NCBI GenBank assembly: GCA_003151475.1
Contig: PLXQ01000045.1
Span: 4,183-68,182 of the forward strand
Direction of reading: 5' to 3'
Length of the DNA stretch: 64,000 bases
Origin: Acidimicrobiaceae bacterium
GTDB lineage: Bacteria; Actinomycetota; Acidimicrobiia; Acidimicrobiales; UBA8190
In this document: positions 44,279 through 53,422 of the stretch, piece after piece
Numbering within the stretch: position 1 is the stretch's first letter
Layout of the letters: the number at the start of each line of letters is the position of its first letter
Program-made: the position numbers and the translations under genes
The notes under the pieces: generated by a model
Database searches by the model: none
What the model saw: the letters and a program-made list of their open reading frames with translations, nothing else
Told to the model about the DNA's origin: nothing

Positions 44279-45270
44279 CGTTGTGCTTCTTCGATACAAC
44301 GCCAGGCGTAGCGCGCCGAGACGAGGTCGCCGAGCAGCGATTCTCCACTCCCTGTCGCGATCGCTTCGGTGAAATGCTCCCACTCTCGAAGCCAAGAATC
44401 GTCGCGTTCAGGGTATTGGATCTCTTCGATTTCTGGAGGGCCGAGGTCGGGTCCCATGCGGTAGATCCGCAATTGTTGGGCACCATATGAGCGGACCAGA
44501 CCGTCAACGGCAAACTTGGCCTTACGACAGTAGACCTCCAGCGAGAAGAGATTCTTCCATTCTGTCCAGCTGACATGAAGAAGCGCCCATGGCGATGAGG
44601 AACCGACGCCGCCATGGTCCCCCAAGACAAGTACGGCGTTGTCATCGACCGGAGCATCCCAGAAGTGGGTACGGAGCAACGAGCTATGCAGAGGCAAGTC
44701 GCCAAATAGCCAGAAAGACAAGTCGAGTAGGTGCATTCCCTGGTCGATCACCTCTCCTCCGCCGGACTGCGAGGGATCGGCTCGCCACTCGCGGTCATAC
44801 CCGGGACGACCGCCGTGTCCATAGCGGGCCCGAGCAAACATGACCTCGCCATAGATTCCCGAGCGCGCCTCTGTGATCGCTCGCTGGATCCCCGGATGGA
44901 ACCGGTGGTTGAATCCGACTTTAACGAGCCGGCCCGCGAGTTTTGCCTCGGAAGCAATCCGGTCGACATCGGCGACCCCGATTCCAGCCGGCTTCTCGAC
45001 CAGAACGTGAGCTTTCATTCGCAGCGCTGCACACGCCGCGTCAGCCAGGCCATTATGGATAACCGCCACGACGACGACATCCGGTTGAAGGACTAATAGC
45101 AACTCAAGCGACGGACACGCGATTCCACCAAACTCAGCGGACAGCGACCGGGCTGCCTCTGGTTGTGTGTCGTAGCAGCCCACCAACTCATCCTGGCCGA
45201 GCGCCTCCGCTCTCTTCCGTCCTATCAAGCCACATCCGACAATTCCGACGCGCAGGGGCCGTCGACTCAC
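44275..45270 (-). CDS. Gfo/Idh/MocA-family oxidoreductase
   Basis: A 331-residue NAD(P)-dependent sugar oxidoreductase. The N-terminal Rossmann fold begins RVGIVGCGLIGRKRA, the EKP motif is HVLVEKPAGIG, and the active-site histidine region is GGGEVIDQGMHLLDLSFWLF. The C-terminal beta-sheet domain is of normal length. Members oxidise or reduce ring hydroxyls of sugars, often nucleotide-bound. The GTG overlaps the stop of the HddA-like gene and the stop overlaps the SDR gene, so three consecutive genes are coupled by 4-base overlaps. Confidence 0.87.
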   Translation of the reverse strand: MSRRPLRVGIVGCGLIGRKRAEALGQDELVGCYDTQPEAARSLSAEFGGIACPSLELLLVLQPDVVVVAVIHNGLADAACAALRMKAHVLVEKPAGIGVADVDRIASEAKLAGRLVKVGFNHRFHPGIQRAITEARSGIYGEVMFARARYGHGGRPGYDREWRADPSQSGGGEVIDQGMHLLDLSFWLFGDLPLHSSLLRTHFWDAPVDDNAVLVLGDHGGVGSSSPWALLHVSWTEWKNLFSLEVYCRKAKFAVDGLVRSYGAQQLRIYRMGPDLGPPEIEEIQYPERDDSWLREWEHFTEAIATGSGESLLGDLVSARYAWRCIEEAQR

Positions 45271-46253
45271 GCGTACTCGGTCGCGTAAGCGCCGCCAAAT
45301 TCGAATTCAAAAGGCAACTCCGGTGCGTCCACCGACACCAGAGCTTGGCGAGTTTCCTCGGGATGAGGAGTGAAGACGAGCAGGAAACCCCCGCCGCCCG
45401 CTCCGACTAGCTTGCCGCCCAGGGCTCCGCTCTCGAGCGCGATGTCGTAGAGACGATCGATCTGGGCGTTGGCCACGCCCTCCGATCTCTTCCGCTTGTT
45501 CTGCCAATGCTCATCCATGAGTTTGGCGTAGCCGTCGAGATCGCCGGCTAGCAGGAGATCGCGCGCTTCGTAGCCCATCCGCTTGGTCCGATGCAGGTTG
45601 GCGAGTATCGCCTTGTCGCCAAGGCGTGACCGCGAGTCCTGATCGAAGAGAATCTTCGACGCCGAGCGGGCTTCCCCTGTGTAAAACAGCAACAGATGGT
45701 CCTTTAGTCGGCGCAACGTCTCGGGGAGAAGCTCGAGCGGCTCGACATCGACGGTGCCGTCAGAGTGGAAGGTGTAGGCGCAGATCCCACCATGGGCAGC
45801 GACATACTGATCCTGCTTGCCGATCGGCTCCCCCAGGACCTCAATTTCGATTTCGCAGGCAGCCTCGGCCAAAGCGTTCTGGGAAATTGACGTGCAGCGA
45901 GCGTGCGCCAGCACTTTCAGAAGGCAGACCGTGAAGGCCCCTGATGACCCCATGCCGGTTCCCGCAGGAACGTCAGCAACAGATGCGATTTCGAGCGGAT
46001 TCCCCCGCCAGTGGCGCAGGAGAGATTCACGCAGGATCGGATGACGGATCTCCGATACCAGATCGACCTCTTCGATTTCCGAGTACTTCATCCGGTAGCG
46101 CTTTTGAAAGACCGTATGAGCGAGCATGTAGACGTACTTGTCGATCGCTCCTGAAACAACAAAACCAGTATGGGCCTCGTAATAGGACGGCAGGTCGGTC
46201 CCGCCGCCTCCAAGTGAGACTCGCAACGGGGCACGGCTGAAGATGACGCTCAT
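45267..46253 (-). CDS. GHMP kinase, D-glycero-alpha-D-manno-heptose 7-phosphate kinase-like (HddA)
   Basis: A 328-residue GHMP kinase. The substrate strand is SRAPLRVSLGGGGTDLPSYY, the phosphate loop is VPAGTGMGSSGAFTVCLL, and motif 3 is LVGAGGGGFLLVF. This set is characteristic of HddA, which adds the second phosphate to D-glycero-D-manno-heptose 7-phosphate. Neighbouring isomerase, phosphatase and nucleotidyltransferase genes support that substrate. AAGGAG lies about 11 bases before the ATG at 46253. Fucokinase-type GHMP enzymes are the main alternative. Confidence 0.84.
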   Translation of the reverse strand: MSVIFSRAPLRVSLGGGGTDLPSYYEAHTGFVVSGAIDKYVYMLAHTVFQKRYRMKYSEIEEVDLVSEIRHPILRESLLRHWRGNPLEIASVADVPAGTGMGSSGAFTVCLLKVLAHARCTSISQNALAEAACEIEIEVLGEPIGKQDQYVAAHGGICAYTFHSDGTVDVEPLELLPETLRRLKDHLLLFYTGEARSASKILFDQDSRSRLGDKAILANLHRTKRMGYEARDLLLAGDLDGYAKLMDEHWQNKRKRSEGVANAQIDRLYDIALESGALGGKLVGAGGGGFLLVFTPHPEETRQALVSVDAPELPFEFEFGGAYATEYA

Positions 46254-46282
46254 GAGATTGGGTGCTCCTTCTGACTGGAATC

Positions 46283-47248
46283 CTACGACTGATTCCGCCA
46301 GGCGTATTCGTTGGCCTCGAACCAGTCCAAGGTCCGGACAACGGCATCGCGAATAGACACCTGTGGCTTCCAACCGAGTCCCCGGATACGGGCTGTGTCG
46401 AGAAGGATAAGCGGGCTGTCGCCAACCCAGCCCCTGTGACCGCCTGTGTGTTCGATGGCCGGGGTTACCCCGAGATAGTCGGTGATGACACCGATCGAAT
46501 TGTCGACCACCACGGTCTCGTCGGTCCCGAGGTTGTAGATGTGCGATCCCGGTTCGTCCGCGTGGTTCTCAACGGCCGTCAGGATCGCAGCCACACAATC
46601 CTGCACATAAAGGTAGGACTTCTCCTGTTTTCCGTCGCCAAGCACTCTCAAGTGAGTGGGGTCGCGCTTTAGCGAACAGTAGAAATCAAAGACGTGCCCG
46701 TGGGTGTAACGCTCGCCCAGGATTGATACGAAACGACAGATGACAGCAGTAAAGTCATAGCCGGTGGCGTATGCGGAGATTAAACCTTCGCACGCCAGCT
46801 TGGATGCCCCGTACAGCGAGGTCTGAACTGGGAATGGAGCGTCCTCGGGGGTGGGGAAGACGGTTGGCTCACCGTAAATCGAACCTGTCGACGAGAAGAC
46901 GATCCGCCGGACTCCCGTTGCTCGCATTGCCTCGAGAACACGGGATGTGGCGACAGTGTTCTGTTCGAGGTCGAGGGTCGGATGATCGAGTCCATACCGC
47001 ACATCAGCATTGGCCTGAAGATGGAAGACCCAGTCGCAGCCGGTGAAGGCCCGTTCGAGTAGGTCTTGGTCCAAGATGTTCCCTTCCACCAGTTCGCAGC
47101 CAGGTCGTTTTAGAAGGTCGTTCAAAAACTCCCGGCGACCTGTGGATATGTTATCGACGACCACGACCTCGCAGCCTTGGGCCTGCAGCCGGTCAGCCAA
47201 ATTGCTTCCGATGAACCCGGCACCACCGGTAACGCAGACCCTTGTCAC
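46283..47248 (-). CDS. Nucleotide-sugar epimerase/4,6-dehydratase-like
   Basis: A 321-residue extended SDR. NAD motif CVTGGAGFIGSNLADRL, catalytic FSSTGSIYGEP with YGASK, substrate-side LGERYTHGHVFDFYCSLK and LGDGKQEKSYLYVQDCV. These match UDP-glucose 4-epimerase and dTDP/GDP-sugar dehydratases. In this operon a GDP-heptose is a reasonable substrate, for instance a 4,6-dehydration or C4 epimerisation; the sequence does not decide. It starts with GTG six bases after the transaldolase stop and 29 bases before the HddA-like gene. Confidence 0.84.
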   Translation of the reverse strand: MTRVCVTGGAGFIGSNLADRLQAQGCEVVVVDNISTGRREFLNDLLKRPGCELVEGNILDQDLLERAFTGCDWVFHLQANADVRYGLDHPTLDLEQNTVATSRVLEAMRATGVRRIVFSSTGSIYGEPTVFPTPEDAPFPVQTSLYGASKLACEGLISAYATGYDFTAVICRFVSILGERYTHGHVFDFYCSLKRDPTHLRVLGDGKQEKSYLYVQDCVAAILTAVENHADEPGSHIYNLGTDETVVVDNSIGVITDYLGVTPAIEHTGGHRGWVGDSPLILLDTARIRGLGWKPQVSIRDAVVRTLDWFEANEYAWRNQS

Positions 47249-47254
47249 TGCGCC

Positions 47255-47968
47255 CTACAGGACTAGTCCGGCAGCCAAGGCATCCCGGTGGAACATCTGC
47301 ACAGTCTCCAGCGAGAACTGATGGAGGTCCTTGCCCAGCCCGTCGACCTTTTTCAGCAGATCGTGCGTCATGGTGATGATGTGGCACCCGAGATTGTCGG
47401 CCTGAATCAGATTCAATACCTCACGCGGCGACGCCCAGATGAGTTCGGCGTGCGAATCCCGCTTCAAGAGGTCCACCACCTCGGCCATGATGGGAAGAGG
47501 ATCCACCCCTGCATCGGCGATTCGACCAGCAAAGACGGAGATGTACGCGGGGGCACCGTCTTGTAGCGCATCTACCATCGTTTCCACCTGGTCCAAAGTG
47601 AAGACAGCCGTGACATTCACCTTGACTCCGCTCTCGGAGAGGGCGCGCACGATGGGGGCGGTCGATACCCCGACGGTTGTCGTGACTGGAATCTTCACGT
47701 AGACGTTGTCGCCCCACCCGCCGATGAATTTCGCTTGGCGAGTCATTTCTTCGGGATCATCGGCCAGGACCTCGAACGAAACCGAGTGCTCCGTCACCCG
47801 GGAAAGAAGCTGATGTGCAAAGTCCGAGTACTCGCTGAGCCCCGCCTGACGCATCAGAGTCGGGTTGGTGGTGAACCCCGAAATCCTCGGATCGGTCGCC
47901 AGGGTGAAGATGCTCTCGAGATCCGCGCCGTCCGCGAAGATCCGAGTGGTCAGTTCGCTGAGCACCAT
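47255..47968 (-). CDS. Transaldolase/fructose-6-phosphate aldolase family protein
   Basis: A 237-residue short transaldolase-family TIM barrel. It begins IFADGADLESI, with TTNPTLMRQ as the family-defining TNP motif. The Schiff-base lysine is in VYVKIPVTT, and the later NVTAVFTLDQV and PAYISVFAGRIADAG are also typical. Transaldolases interconvert fructose 6-phosphate and erythrose 4-phosphate with sedoheptulose 7-phosphate and glyceraldehyde 3-phosphate. Sedoheptulose 7-phosphate is exactly the GmhA substrate, so it may feed the operon. The ATG at 47968 is chosen; the longer TTG frame would overlap gmhB. Confidence 0.85.
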   Translation of the reverse strand: MVLSELTTRIFADGADLESIFTLATDPRISGFTTNPTLMRQAGLSEYSDFAHQLLSRVTEHSVSFEVLADDPEEMTRQAKFIGGWGDNVYVKIPVTTTVGVSTAPIVRALSESGVKVNVTAVFTLDQVETMVDALQDGAPAYISVFAGRIADAGVDPLPIMAEVVDLLKRDSHAELIWASPREVLNLIQADNLGCHIITMTHDLLKKVDGLGKDLHQFSLETVQMFHRDALAAGLVL

Positions 47969-47981
47969 ATTGGGGGAAACA

Positions 47982-48572
47982 CTATCCGTTCTCCCGGGCA
48001 CGGACAATGATGCTGACCGCAGACGTGAGGTCGAGCGCCCTCACTCCCGAAAGGTCCGATCCATCTCGCTTGTGGTGACTTCCCGGCGTTTCCACCAGGA
48101 CCGTGCGGCAACCGGCGGCATTACCCGCGGTCGCGTCGGCATCCGTGTCTCCGATCATCCACGACCCGGAGAGGTCAACCCCAAGCTCAGTGGCCGCAGA
48201 GAGGAGCATCCCGGGTTTGGGCTTCCGGCAGCAGCAGGACACCCCCAAATCGCTCACCACCCCATCCGGGTGATGCAAACACATTCGTACGGTGTCGAAT
48301 CGCACCCCGACGTCGCTCAGAAGCTCCTGCACCCGAGCCTGGATGGAGAGCAGCTGATCGACAGGAACGATCCCCTTCGCCGCTGCCGGCTGATTCGTAA
48401 CGCATGCCAATCGGTACCCGGCGCTACGGAGGATCCCAAGTGATTCGCCTACGCCACCGACAAGGCGGACGTCCTCGGTGTGAAGGGGCGACTCTGCCAG
48501 TCCGGTGACGGGATCGGGGACCAGTTCGTTCACGACTCCGTCGCGATCGAGGAAGACGGCCAGCGGCCTCAC
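47982..48572 (-). CDS. GmhB-like D,D-heptose bisphosphate phosphatase
   Basis: A 196-residue HAD-family phosphatase. The nucleophile motif is VFLDRDGVVNELV, motif III is CRKPKPGML and the acidic motif IV is MIGDTDADATAGNAAG. The zinc-loop ligands are in CLHHPDG and SCCCRKP, the Cys-x-His/Cys-x-Cys arrangement that marks GmhB. It removes the 7-phosphate from heptose 1,7-bisphosphate before nucleotidyl transfer. The GTG at 48572 overlaps the stop of the GmhA-like gene by four bases; an upstream extension to 48668 would lie inside that gene. Confidence 0.87.
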   Translation of the reverse strand: MRPLAVFLDRDGVVNELVPDPVTGLAESPLHTEDVRLVGGVGESLGILRSAGYRLACVTNQPAAAKGIVPVDQLLSIQARVQELLSDVGVRFDTVRMCLHHPDGVVSDLGVSCCCRKPKPGMLLSAATELGVDLSGSWMIGDTDADATAGNAAGCRTVLVETPGSHHKRDGSDLSGVRALDLTSAVSIIVRARENG

Positions 48573-49204
48573 GAGGTGACGCGAGAAGTGGGGGCCGACA
48601 CCGAGGTCAACGCCTCCCAGTGACCTTCCTGTCTCGCCAGTGCTGGGTGCGACACAAGGGCGTGCCACACCACGGCCTGAAACGACTCCACGAGCGGGGT
48701 TTTGAGGTCGGACGGCGCTTCAATTACAACGGCCACATCGGCGAGTCGGGCCAAAGTGCCGTCGGGAGCGCCAACGACCCCATAGATCGATGCCCCCACA
48801 TCGCGTGCACGTTCGATGGCATTCACGAGGGGAACCGAAACCCCGTGCTCCCGAGATCCCCCGCCAACCGAGAAGACCATGATGCCGTCGCCAGCACCGA
48901 GACGAGAAACCTCCAGCCATGCGACCATCGACGTGTCCCACCCGTCATCGTTGGTTCTCGCCGTCAGTTCGGAGACGTTGTCAGTTGGTGCATAGCTCTC
49001 GATGTGACACAGCTTGCGGAAGTCATTGACGGCGTGGGAGGCGTGGCCTGCACCCCCGCCGATGCCGAGCACGAAAAGGCGCCCCCCCCTCTGGCGCACT
49101 CCTGCGAGCCCCTCAGCCATGGCATCGATCAGCGCCGGATCGACGGCCCGAGCGAGGTCGGAGGTGGTGCTGAGGTACCGCGCGCTGTGACCATCGGTAG
49201 ACAT
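48569..49204 (-). CDS. SIS-domain protein, GmhA-like sedoheptulose 7-phosphate isomerase
   Basis: A 211-residue SIS-domain protein. The sugar-phosphate loop is LFVLGIGGGAGHASHAVNDF, and the second SIS loop is IMVFSVGGGSREHGVS. A CHIESYAPTDNVSELTARTN segment matches GmhA-type enzymes that make D-glycero-D-manno-heptose 7-phosphate from sedoheptulose 7-phosphate. It is the first gene of the minus-strand operon. A TATGGT -10 candidate lies at 49269-49274 on the minus strand, with a leader of about 58 bases. Confidence 0.83.
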   Translation of the reverse strand: MSTDGHSARYLSTTSDLARAVDPALIDAMAEGLAGVRQRGGRLFVLGIGGGAGHASHAVNDFRKLCHIESYAPTDNVSELTARTNDDGWDTSMVAWLEVSRLGAGDGIMVFSVGGGSREHGVSVPLVNAIERARDVGASIYGVVGAPDGTLARLADVAVVIEAPSDLKTPLVESFQAVVWHALVSHPALARQEGHWEALTSVSAPTSRVTS

Positions 49205-49530
49205 CGCCCGTCAGATTACCGGTTGCTCACATCCCCACCGGGCCGCAACTCACCGAGAAAGACCGCTTACCATAACCGAGTGCACACGCTGCGAGGTCAT
49301 ATGCGGGGGTGGCCTGGCCGCGCCCGCTGGCGAGGACCGCTCTTGGCGGGGGGCGCCGGGCACCGGGGTGACCGGCTGGGCTTCCCTGGTCGACTCAATG
49401 TGAGCCCCTCACGGCGGACGACCGCCGGCCGGAAGCGGGACATCCAGCACCGCAGTGGTCCGATCCAAGTACCATAGACCGATCTCACTTCCATCACGAC
49501 TGGAGAGGTCACCATCCCTCATGGCAACGG
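49205..49530. promoter_or_regulatory. Divergent intergenic region at the head of the heptose operon
   Basis: This 326-base gap separates the minus-strand heptose operon from the plus-strand GT2 gene. It holds TATGGT (49269-49274, minus) and TACCAT (49470-49475, plus) as possible -10 boxes. No conserved RNA structure or long palindrome was seen. A five-codon open frame (ATG at 49521, TGA at 49536) overlaps the start of the GT2 gene. Confidence 0.35.
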
Positions 49531-50841
49531 ATGACTGACATCAGCGCTCGGAATCTCATTGCCGGGCCACCACAGCCAGGTCGGATCCGACTCCCCTCGG
49601 CCATGAGCGCCGTCAATACCATTGTGCAGTCCCACGTCACCGATGGCACCATCGGGGAAAATGACGGTCCGGTGATCGTAGTCAGCCGGGGCTTTTCGGA
49701 AGCGGGTAAAGCCCTTGAGTCGAAGGGCTGTTCTATTTCCGATGTCGTGTTCAGGTCAGGTACGAAAGAGCCTTTGTGGCCACATGACCTCGACGGCCCT
49801 GGATTCGCCGCTTGCCTTCTCGACAATGTCCTCGCACCGTCGGCGGAGCCGGCAAAGCTGCTGGCCGACACATTCAGCATCCTGCAACCGGCTGGCCGCA
49901 TTGTCATCGTTCTCAGTGACGACCCTCGAAGCGGCCAGTCTCGTCACGGCGGCCGACGGCGAGGCAGGCGGCAGGGTGGATTTCAAGGCGAGAGTCTTCC
50001 TGCCCTTCTGTTCCAGGAAGGATTCGAAAGACCGCGATTTCACGCCTGCGGAACGAAGACGGTCGTCACCGCCTATCGCAGCAAACTTCTTCCTCCGTCT
50101 CAGCGGCCGCAGCGTCTGTCAGTCATCATGCCCGTTTTCAACGAACGTCAGACATTCCGGAAGGCCATAGATAGCCTTCTCGGAAAGAGCATCCCCGGTA
50201 TGGAGATTGACATCATCATCGTGGAAAGTAATTCCACCGACGGGACGCGCGATGACGTCCTGGAATACTCCGACCATCCTCGAGTTCGGACAATACTCGA
50301 GGACCGGCCGCAAGGGAAAGGGCACGCGGTCCGCGTCGGCATTGCCGAAGCTCGAGGTGACTTTCTGATCATTCAGGACGCAGACCTTGAGTACGACATC
50401 GACGACTATGACTCGCTACTGGAGCCACTGCGTCGGTTTGAAGTCGGTTTCGTTCTCGGGATGCGCACGAGCCCGGATGGATCTTGGGGGATGCGGCAAT
50501 TCGGAGAACGTAACTTTGTCAGCCGGGTGATGAACGTTGGGCATATTTTCTTCTTGATGCTTTTCAATGCCGTTTACAGTCAGCGGCTGCACGACCCATT
50601 CACCATGTACAAGGTCATGCGGCGCGACTGCCTCTACGGACTCACCTTTGAGTGCAATCGCTTCGATTTCGATTGGGAGTTGACGGCCAAGCTGATCCGG
50701 GCGGGCTATGTACCAAGAGAGCTCCCCGCCTCCTACGAATCACGCTCCTTCACTGACGGAAAGAAGGTCTCCTTCTTCGGTGATCCGATGACCTGGATCG
50801 TGGCCTGCTTCAAATACCGATTCGTTCGACTTTATCGGTAG
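49531..50841 (+). CDS. Family 2 glycosyltransferase with an extra N-terminal domain
   Basis: A 436-residue protein. Residues 1-185 form a domain with an alternating strand-helix pattern (ACLLDNVLAPSAEPAKLLAD, then ILQPAGRIVIVLSDDP) resembling a methyltransferase C-terminal half with no clear SAM motif I. The GT2 domain follows (LSVIMPVFNERQTFRKAIDS), with DADLEYDIDDYD as the DxD-like site and RLHDPFTMYKVMRRD as acceptor loop. The final helix (DPMTWIVACFKYRFVRLYR) may be membrane-associated. GT2 enzymes of this type charge a polyprenyl carrier. The start could be the ATG at 49531 or one further downstream. Confidence 0.76.
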   Translation: MTDISARNLIAGPPQPGRIRLPSAMSAVNTIVQSHVTDGTIGENDGPVIVVSRGFSEAGKALESKGCSISDVVFRSGTKEPLWPHDLDGPGFAACLLDNVLAPSAEPAKLLADTFSILQPAGRIVIVLSDDPRSGQSRHGGRRRGRRQGGFQGESLPALLFQEGFERPRFHACGTKTVVTAYRSKLLPPSQRPQRLSVIMPVFNERQTFRKAIDSLLGKSIPGMEIDIIIVESNSTDGTRDDVLEYSDHPRVRTILEDRPQGKGHAVRVGIAEARGDFLIIQDADLEYDIDDYDSLLEPLRRFEVGFVLGMRTSPDGSWGMRQFGERNFVSRVMNVGHIFFLMLFNAVYSQRLHDPFTMYKVMRRDCLYGLTFECNRFDFDWELTAKLIRAGYVPRELPASYESRSFTDGKKVSFFGDPMTWIVACFKYRFVRLYR

Positions 50842-51041
50842 GTCCCGAGCCAATCATCGGAATCCTCACGTGTATCTGGACAGGCCTGGTTCGCTGGGCA
50901 ATTACGCACTACAAGTGCCGTGTGGCAACATCAGCTGGAACCCGTACTATCGGCGGCAATCCGCATCTCATGGGGGCCTGAGTTGGCGATCGCACTGACC
51001 GATGGGTCAGCCGCCCTTTCGGTGGATCTCGCGACGCGACG

Positions 51042-52167
51042 GTGAGGACGACGGGGACGAAAAAGACTCGGACGGCGTCAGAGATCACCGTACCTTCGGT
51101 GCTCCCTCGGTTGACGACGTTACGCGCATTCGCTGCTCTTTTTGTTTTCTCGTACCACATGCAGCTTTTCGGAGTGGCGTACACAAATATCATGCCCTTC
51201 CGGATTGGCTACTCCGCAGTGAGCTTCTTCTTCATCCTCTCCGGCTTCGTCCTCGCATGGAGCATGACGCCGGAAACCACCCGAGGCACATCTTATCGTC
51301 GTCGACTTGCACGCATCTATCCCGCTTATCTGGTAATGCTCGGCATCGCATATCTCTTCCCCTTCCCAAGCACCCAACCACACGTGGCGCTTACTACGGT
51401 CTCCGCCTTGTTGTTGGTGCAAGCCTGGGGCGCCGCACAGTGTCCCCACCGTCTACGCCGTGAATCCGGTGTCATGGTCGCTGAGCTGTGAGGCATTCTT
51501 CTATGCGTTCCTACCCTTCCTCCTCCCAATGTTGCGGTACCTCAGGCCTTGGGGTCGCTGGGTCGTGGGTCTTGTCTGGTTCGCCCTCATGGCGATTGCC
51601 GTCATTTATGGCGCCTATCACACAGCCACCTGGAGCCTGCTCGACTTTACGTTTCCTCTTGTCCGGACCGGTGAGTTCGTGTTAGGTGTCGTTGCTGCCG
51701 TCGAGATACGTCGGGGATGGCGAATGCCGAGAGCGGTGGCATTCGTTATTATCGCTGCCAGCATTGTAATGGTGCTCAAAGTCTCACAGCTCGTTCCAAT
51801 CCCGGACATTGAACTCGATCCGCTGTGGCTCGCCGTCATCGTCCTCGCCGCCCAGTCTGATATCGCAAATCGGGCCGGCCCACTGCGGTTGAGACCACTC
51901 GTGTACGCGGGAGAGGTCTCCTATGCATTTTACCTGGTTCATCAGTTCGTACTGCTGCACCTCGCCGTCGACCTTGGCGACGGCCGCAAAACCGCACTAT
52001 TGAGTGTTGCGACAGCTGCAGCCTTCGCAATTGCCCTGCATCACATTGTGGAGCTACCGATGCAAAGAGTCCTGTCAGGCCGGGGACTCTTTAGACCTCG
52101 CGTCGGCCGACACGTTCGCGCCACGTCTCGGCCTGTCCAAGCCGCTGCGGCCGAGGTGGAGAAGTGA
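51042..52167 (+). pseudogene. Acyltransferase 3 (OafA-like) gene split by a frameshift
   Basis: Two neighbouring frames together give one acyltransferase-3 protein. The first (from GTG 51042) carries RLTTLRAFAALFVFSYHMQL with the catalytic histidine and SAVSFFFILSGFVLAWS. The second carries NPVSWSLSCEAFFYAFLPFL and several membrane helices ending GEVSYAFYLVHQFVLLHLAV. The join lies near 51430-51460: the first frame goes into AAQCPHRLRRESG and stops at 51491, whereas the second reads SVPTVYAVNPVSW directly. One extra base (or two missing) explains this. It may be a real pseudogene or a sequencing error. The intact enzyme would O-acetylate a surface glycan. Confidence 0.8.
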
Positions 52168-53422
52168 CAAGCCTCGAGAGTCGCTCATTCGGTAGGCACC
52201 TCCGCTGAACCGGGGAGAGGCGGATGCAGCGTGTCGATCACCTTGTCGGAGAGCAAGCTCAACGGGGTGGGCGACATGATGCGGCTGTTAGCGCTACACC
52301 TTTAGTGAGTGTCGTGGCTCTCGAACAAAATAACATTGGGACGTCTCTTCATCGCTCATGGTCGCTCGCTGAGAATTGCATGTTGTGTGAGAACCACTTG
52401 TTGTTCCAGAAGTCTCCCTCGATCTCAGCAGGTCGATATTGAGACTCTCGAATCACGACCGGAAACGCAATCTGGTCATTGGTCGGCCAGCGGTCAACCT
52501 CGGTCCACAGCCGTTTTTCGATGGGCGCTGTGACCGGTTGTCTGTGGTTGCGGGCAATGAGGGTCATGCACCACAGCCCCCAATGCTCCGGATAGTCAAT
52601 CGATCGGTAGGATGCAATCTGCTCCTCCACTGCGGGGCTGACCCGAGGTGGCAGATCCGACAACGGTCCGGCTGACCTGGGCGGGATTGGAAGCGGAACA
52701 CGGTCGAGCGTCGTACAATCGAGCTGAGTCGTCGCACAGGGGAGCCCGATAATCAGGGTTGCGTGGCGTCGCTAACGGATAGCGATTCTTGCATGTGCGG
52801 CCATCGTTGCTGCCTGTTCTTTAACAACCTCAAGGAGGCGTCTGTACCTGAGCGCCCTCCGAAGGATCTCGCTCGGTTACTCGCCTTCGTTCCCGATCGA
52901 ACCAGTGAACTCTTCGAGTGCGACGAAGTGGGACACTTTTCCGAAGGGTGTTGAACAAATTGGGATGCGGACCACCGCAGCATATTGGTCGAGCTATGCG
53001 AAGGAGCCCTTCGCCTTTGGTTGTGGCGAAGCAAGGCAATGGAGATCGGACGTCGAGTCCAAGTGGCCTAATGCCCATCCGGCTCACGCTGAGGCAACCT
53101 TCGGGCCGTCTTCCACAGCCCCCCGTCGCCGGTCCGCCGCTCCGAGCTGTTGCCCGGCTGCCTTCACACGTGGTGCGTCGAACGGCTTCCTATGCAATGT
53201 GATCACGTAGCTACTCTCTGTGAGTGTGTCCGAACCTTTGGCTCCGGGTCCGGCTGAAAGCCGGCGCTATGGGTCATTTCGGCTGACCTTCCCGGGATGC
53301 GCACAGCACCAAGTTAGGTTGTGGCAGTGCCAGGTGGATTGCCGTGGTGTCGATTTGTGGAATCGATAGCTGGGAGTCCTTCTGAAACGCCGACGTGTCC
53401 ACGTGAACGGAAAAAGCAACCG
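52168..53422. other. Long non-coding stretch between glycan genes
   Basis: About 1.25 kb with no intact gene that I can support. One fragment on the minus strand (52349-52663) has protein-like composition. The remainder, including short plus- and minus-strand open frames at 52.75-53.2 kb, shows no recognisable family or consistent codon pattern. The base composition starts to drop in GC near 52.2 kb. It is probably a junction with degraded genes. Confidence 0.5.
52349..52663 (-). pseudogene. Fragment resembling a DUF616-type glycosyltransferase
   Basis: A 104-codon open frame. The segment ASYRSIDYPEHWGLWCMTLI, then LWTEVDRWPTNDQIAFPVVI and NNKWFSHN, resembles the end of DUF616/TOD1-type glycosyltransferases, where a DQL-FP block precedes a final histidine. 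Only the C-terminal third would be present; no upstream partner was found. It may be a remnant of a transferase or a small unknown gene. Confidence is low. Confidence 0.35.

Noticed and set aside
52763-53210. Several short open frames on both strands
   Set aside because: They overlap each other, carry no motifs and show no consistent codon bias.
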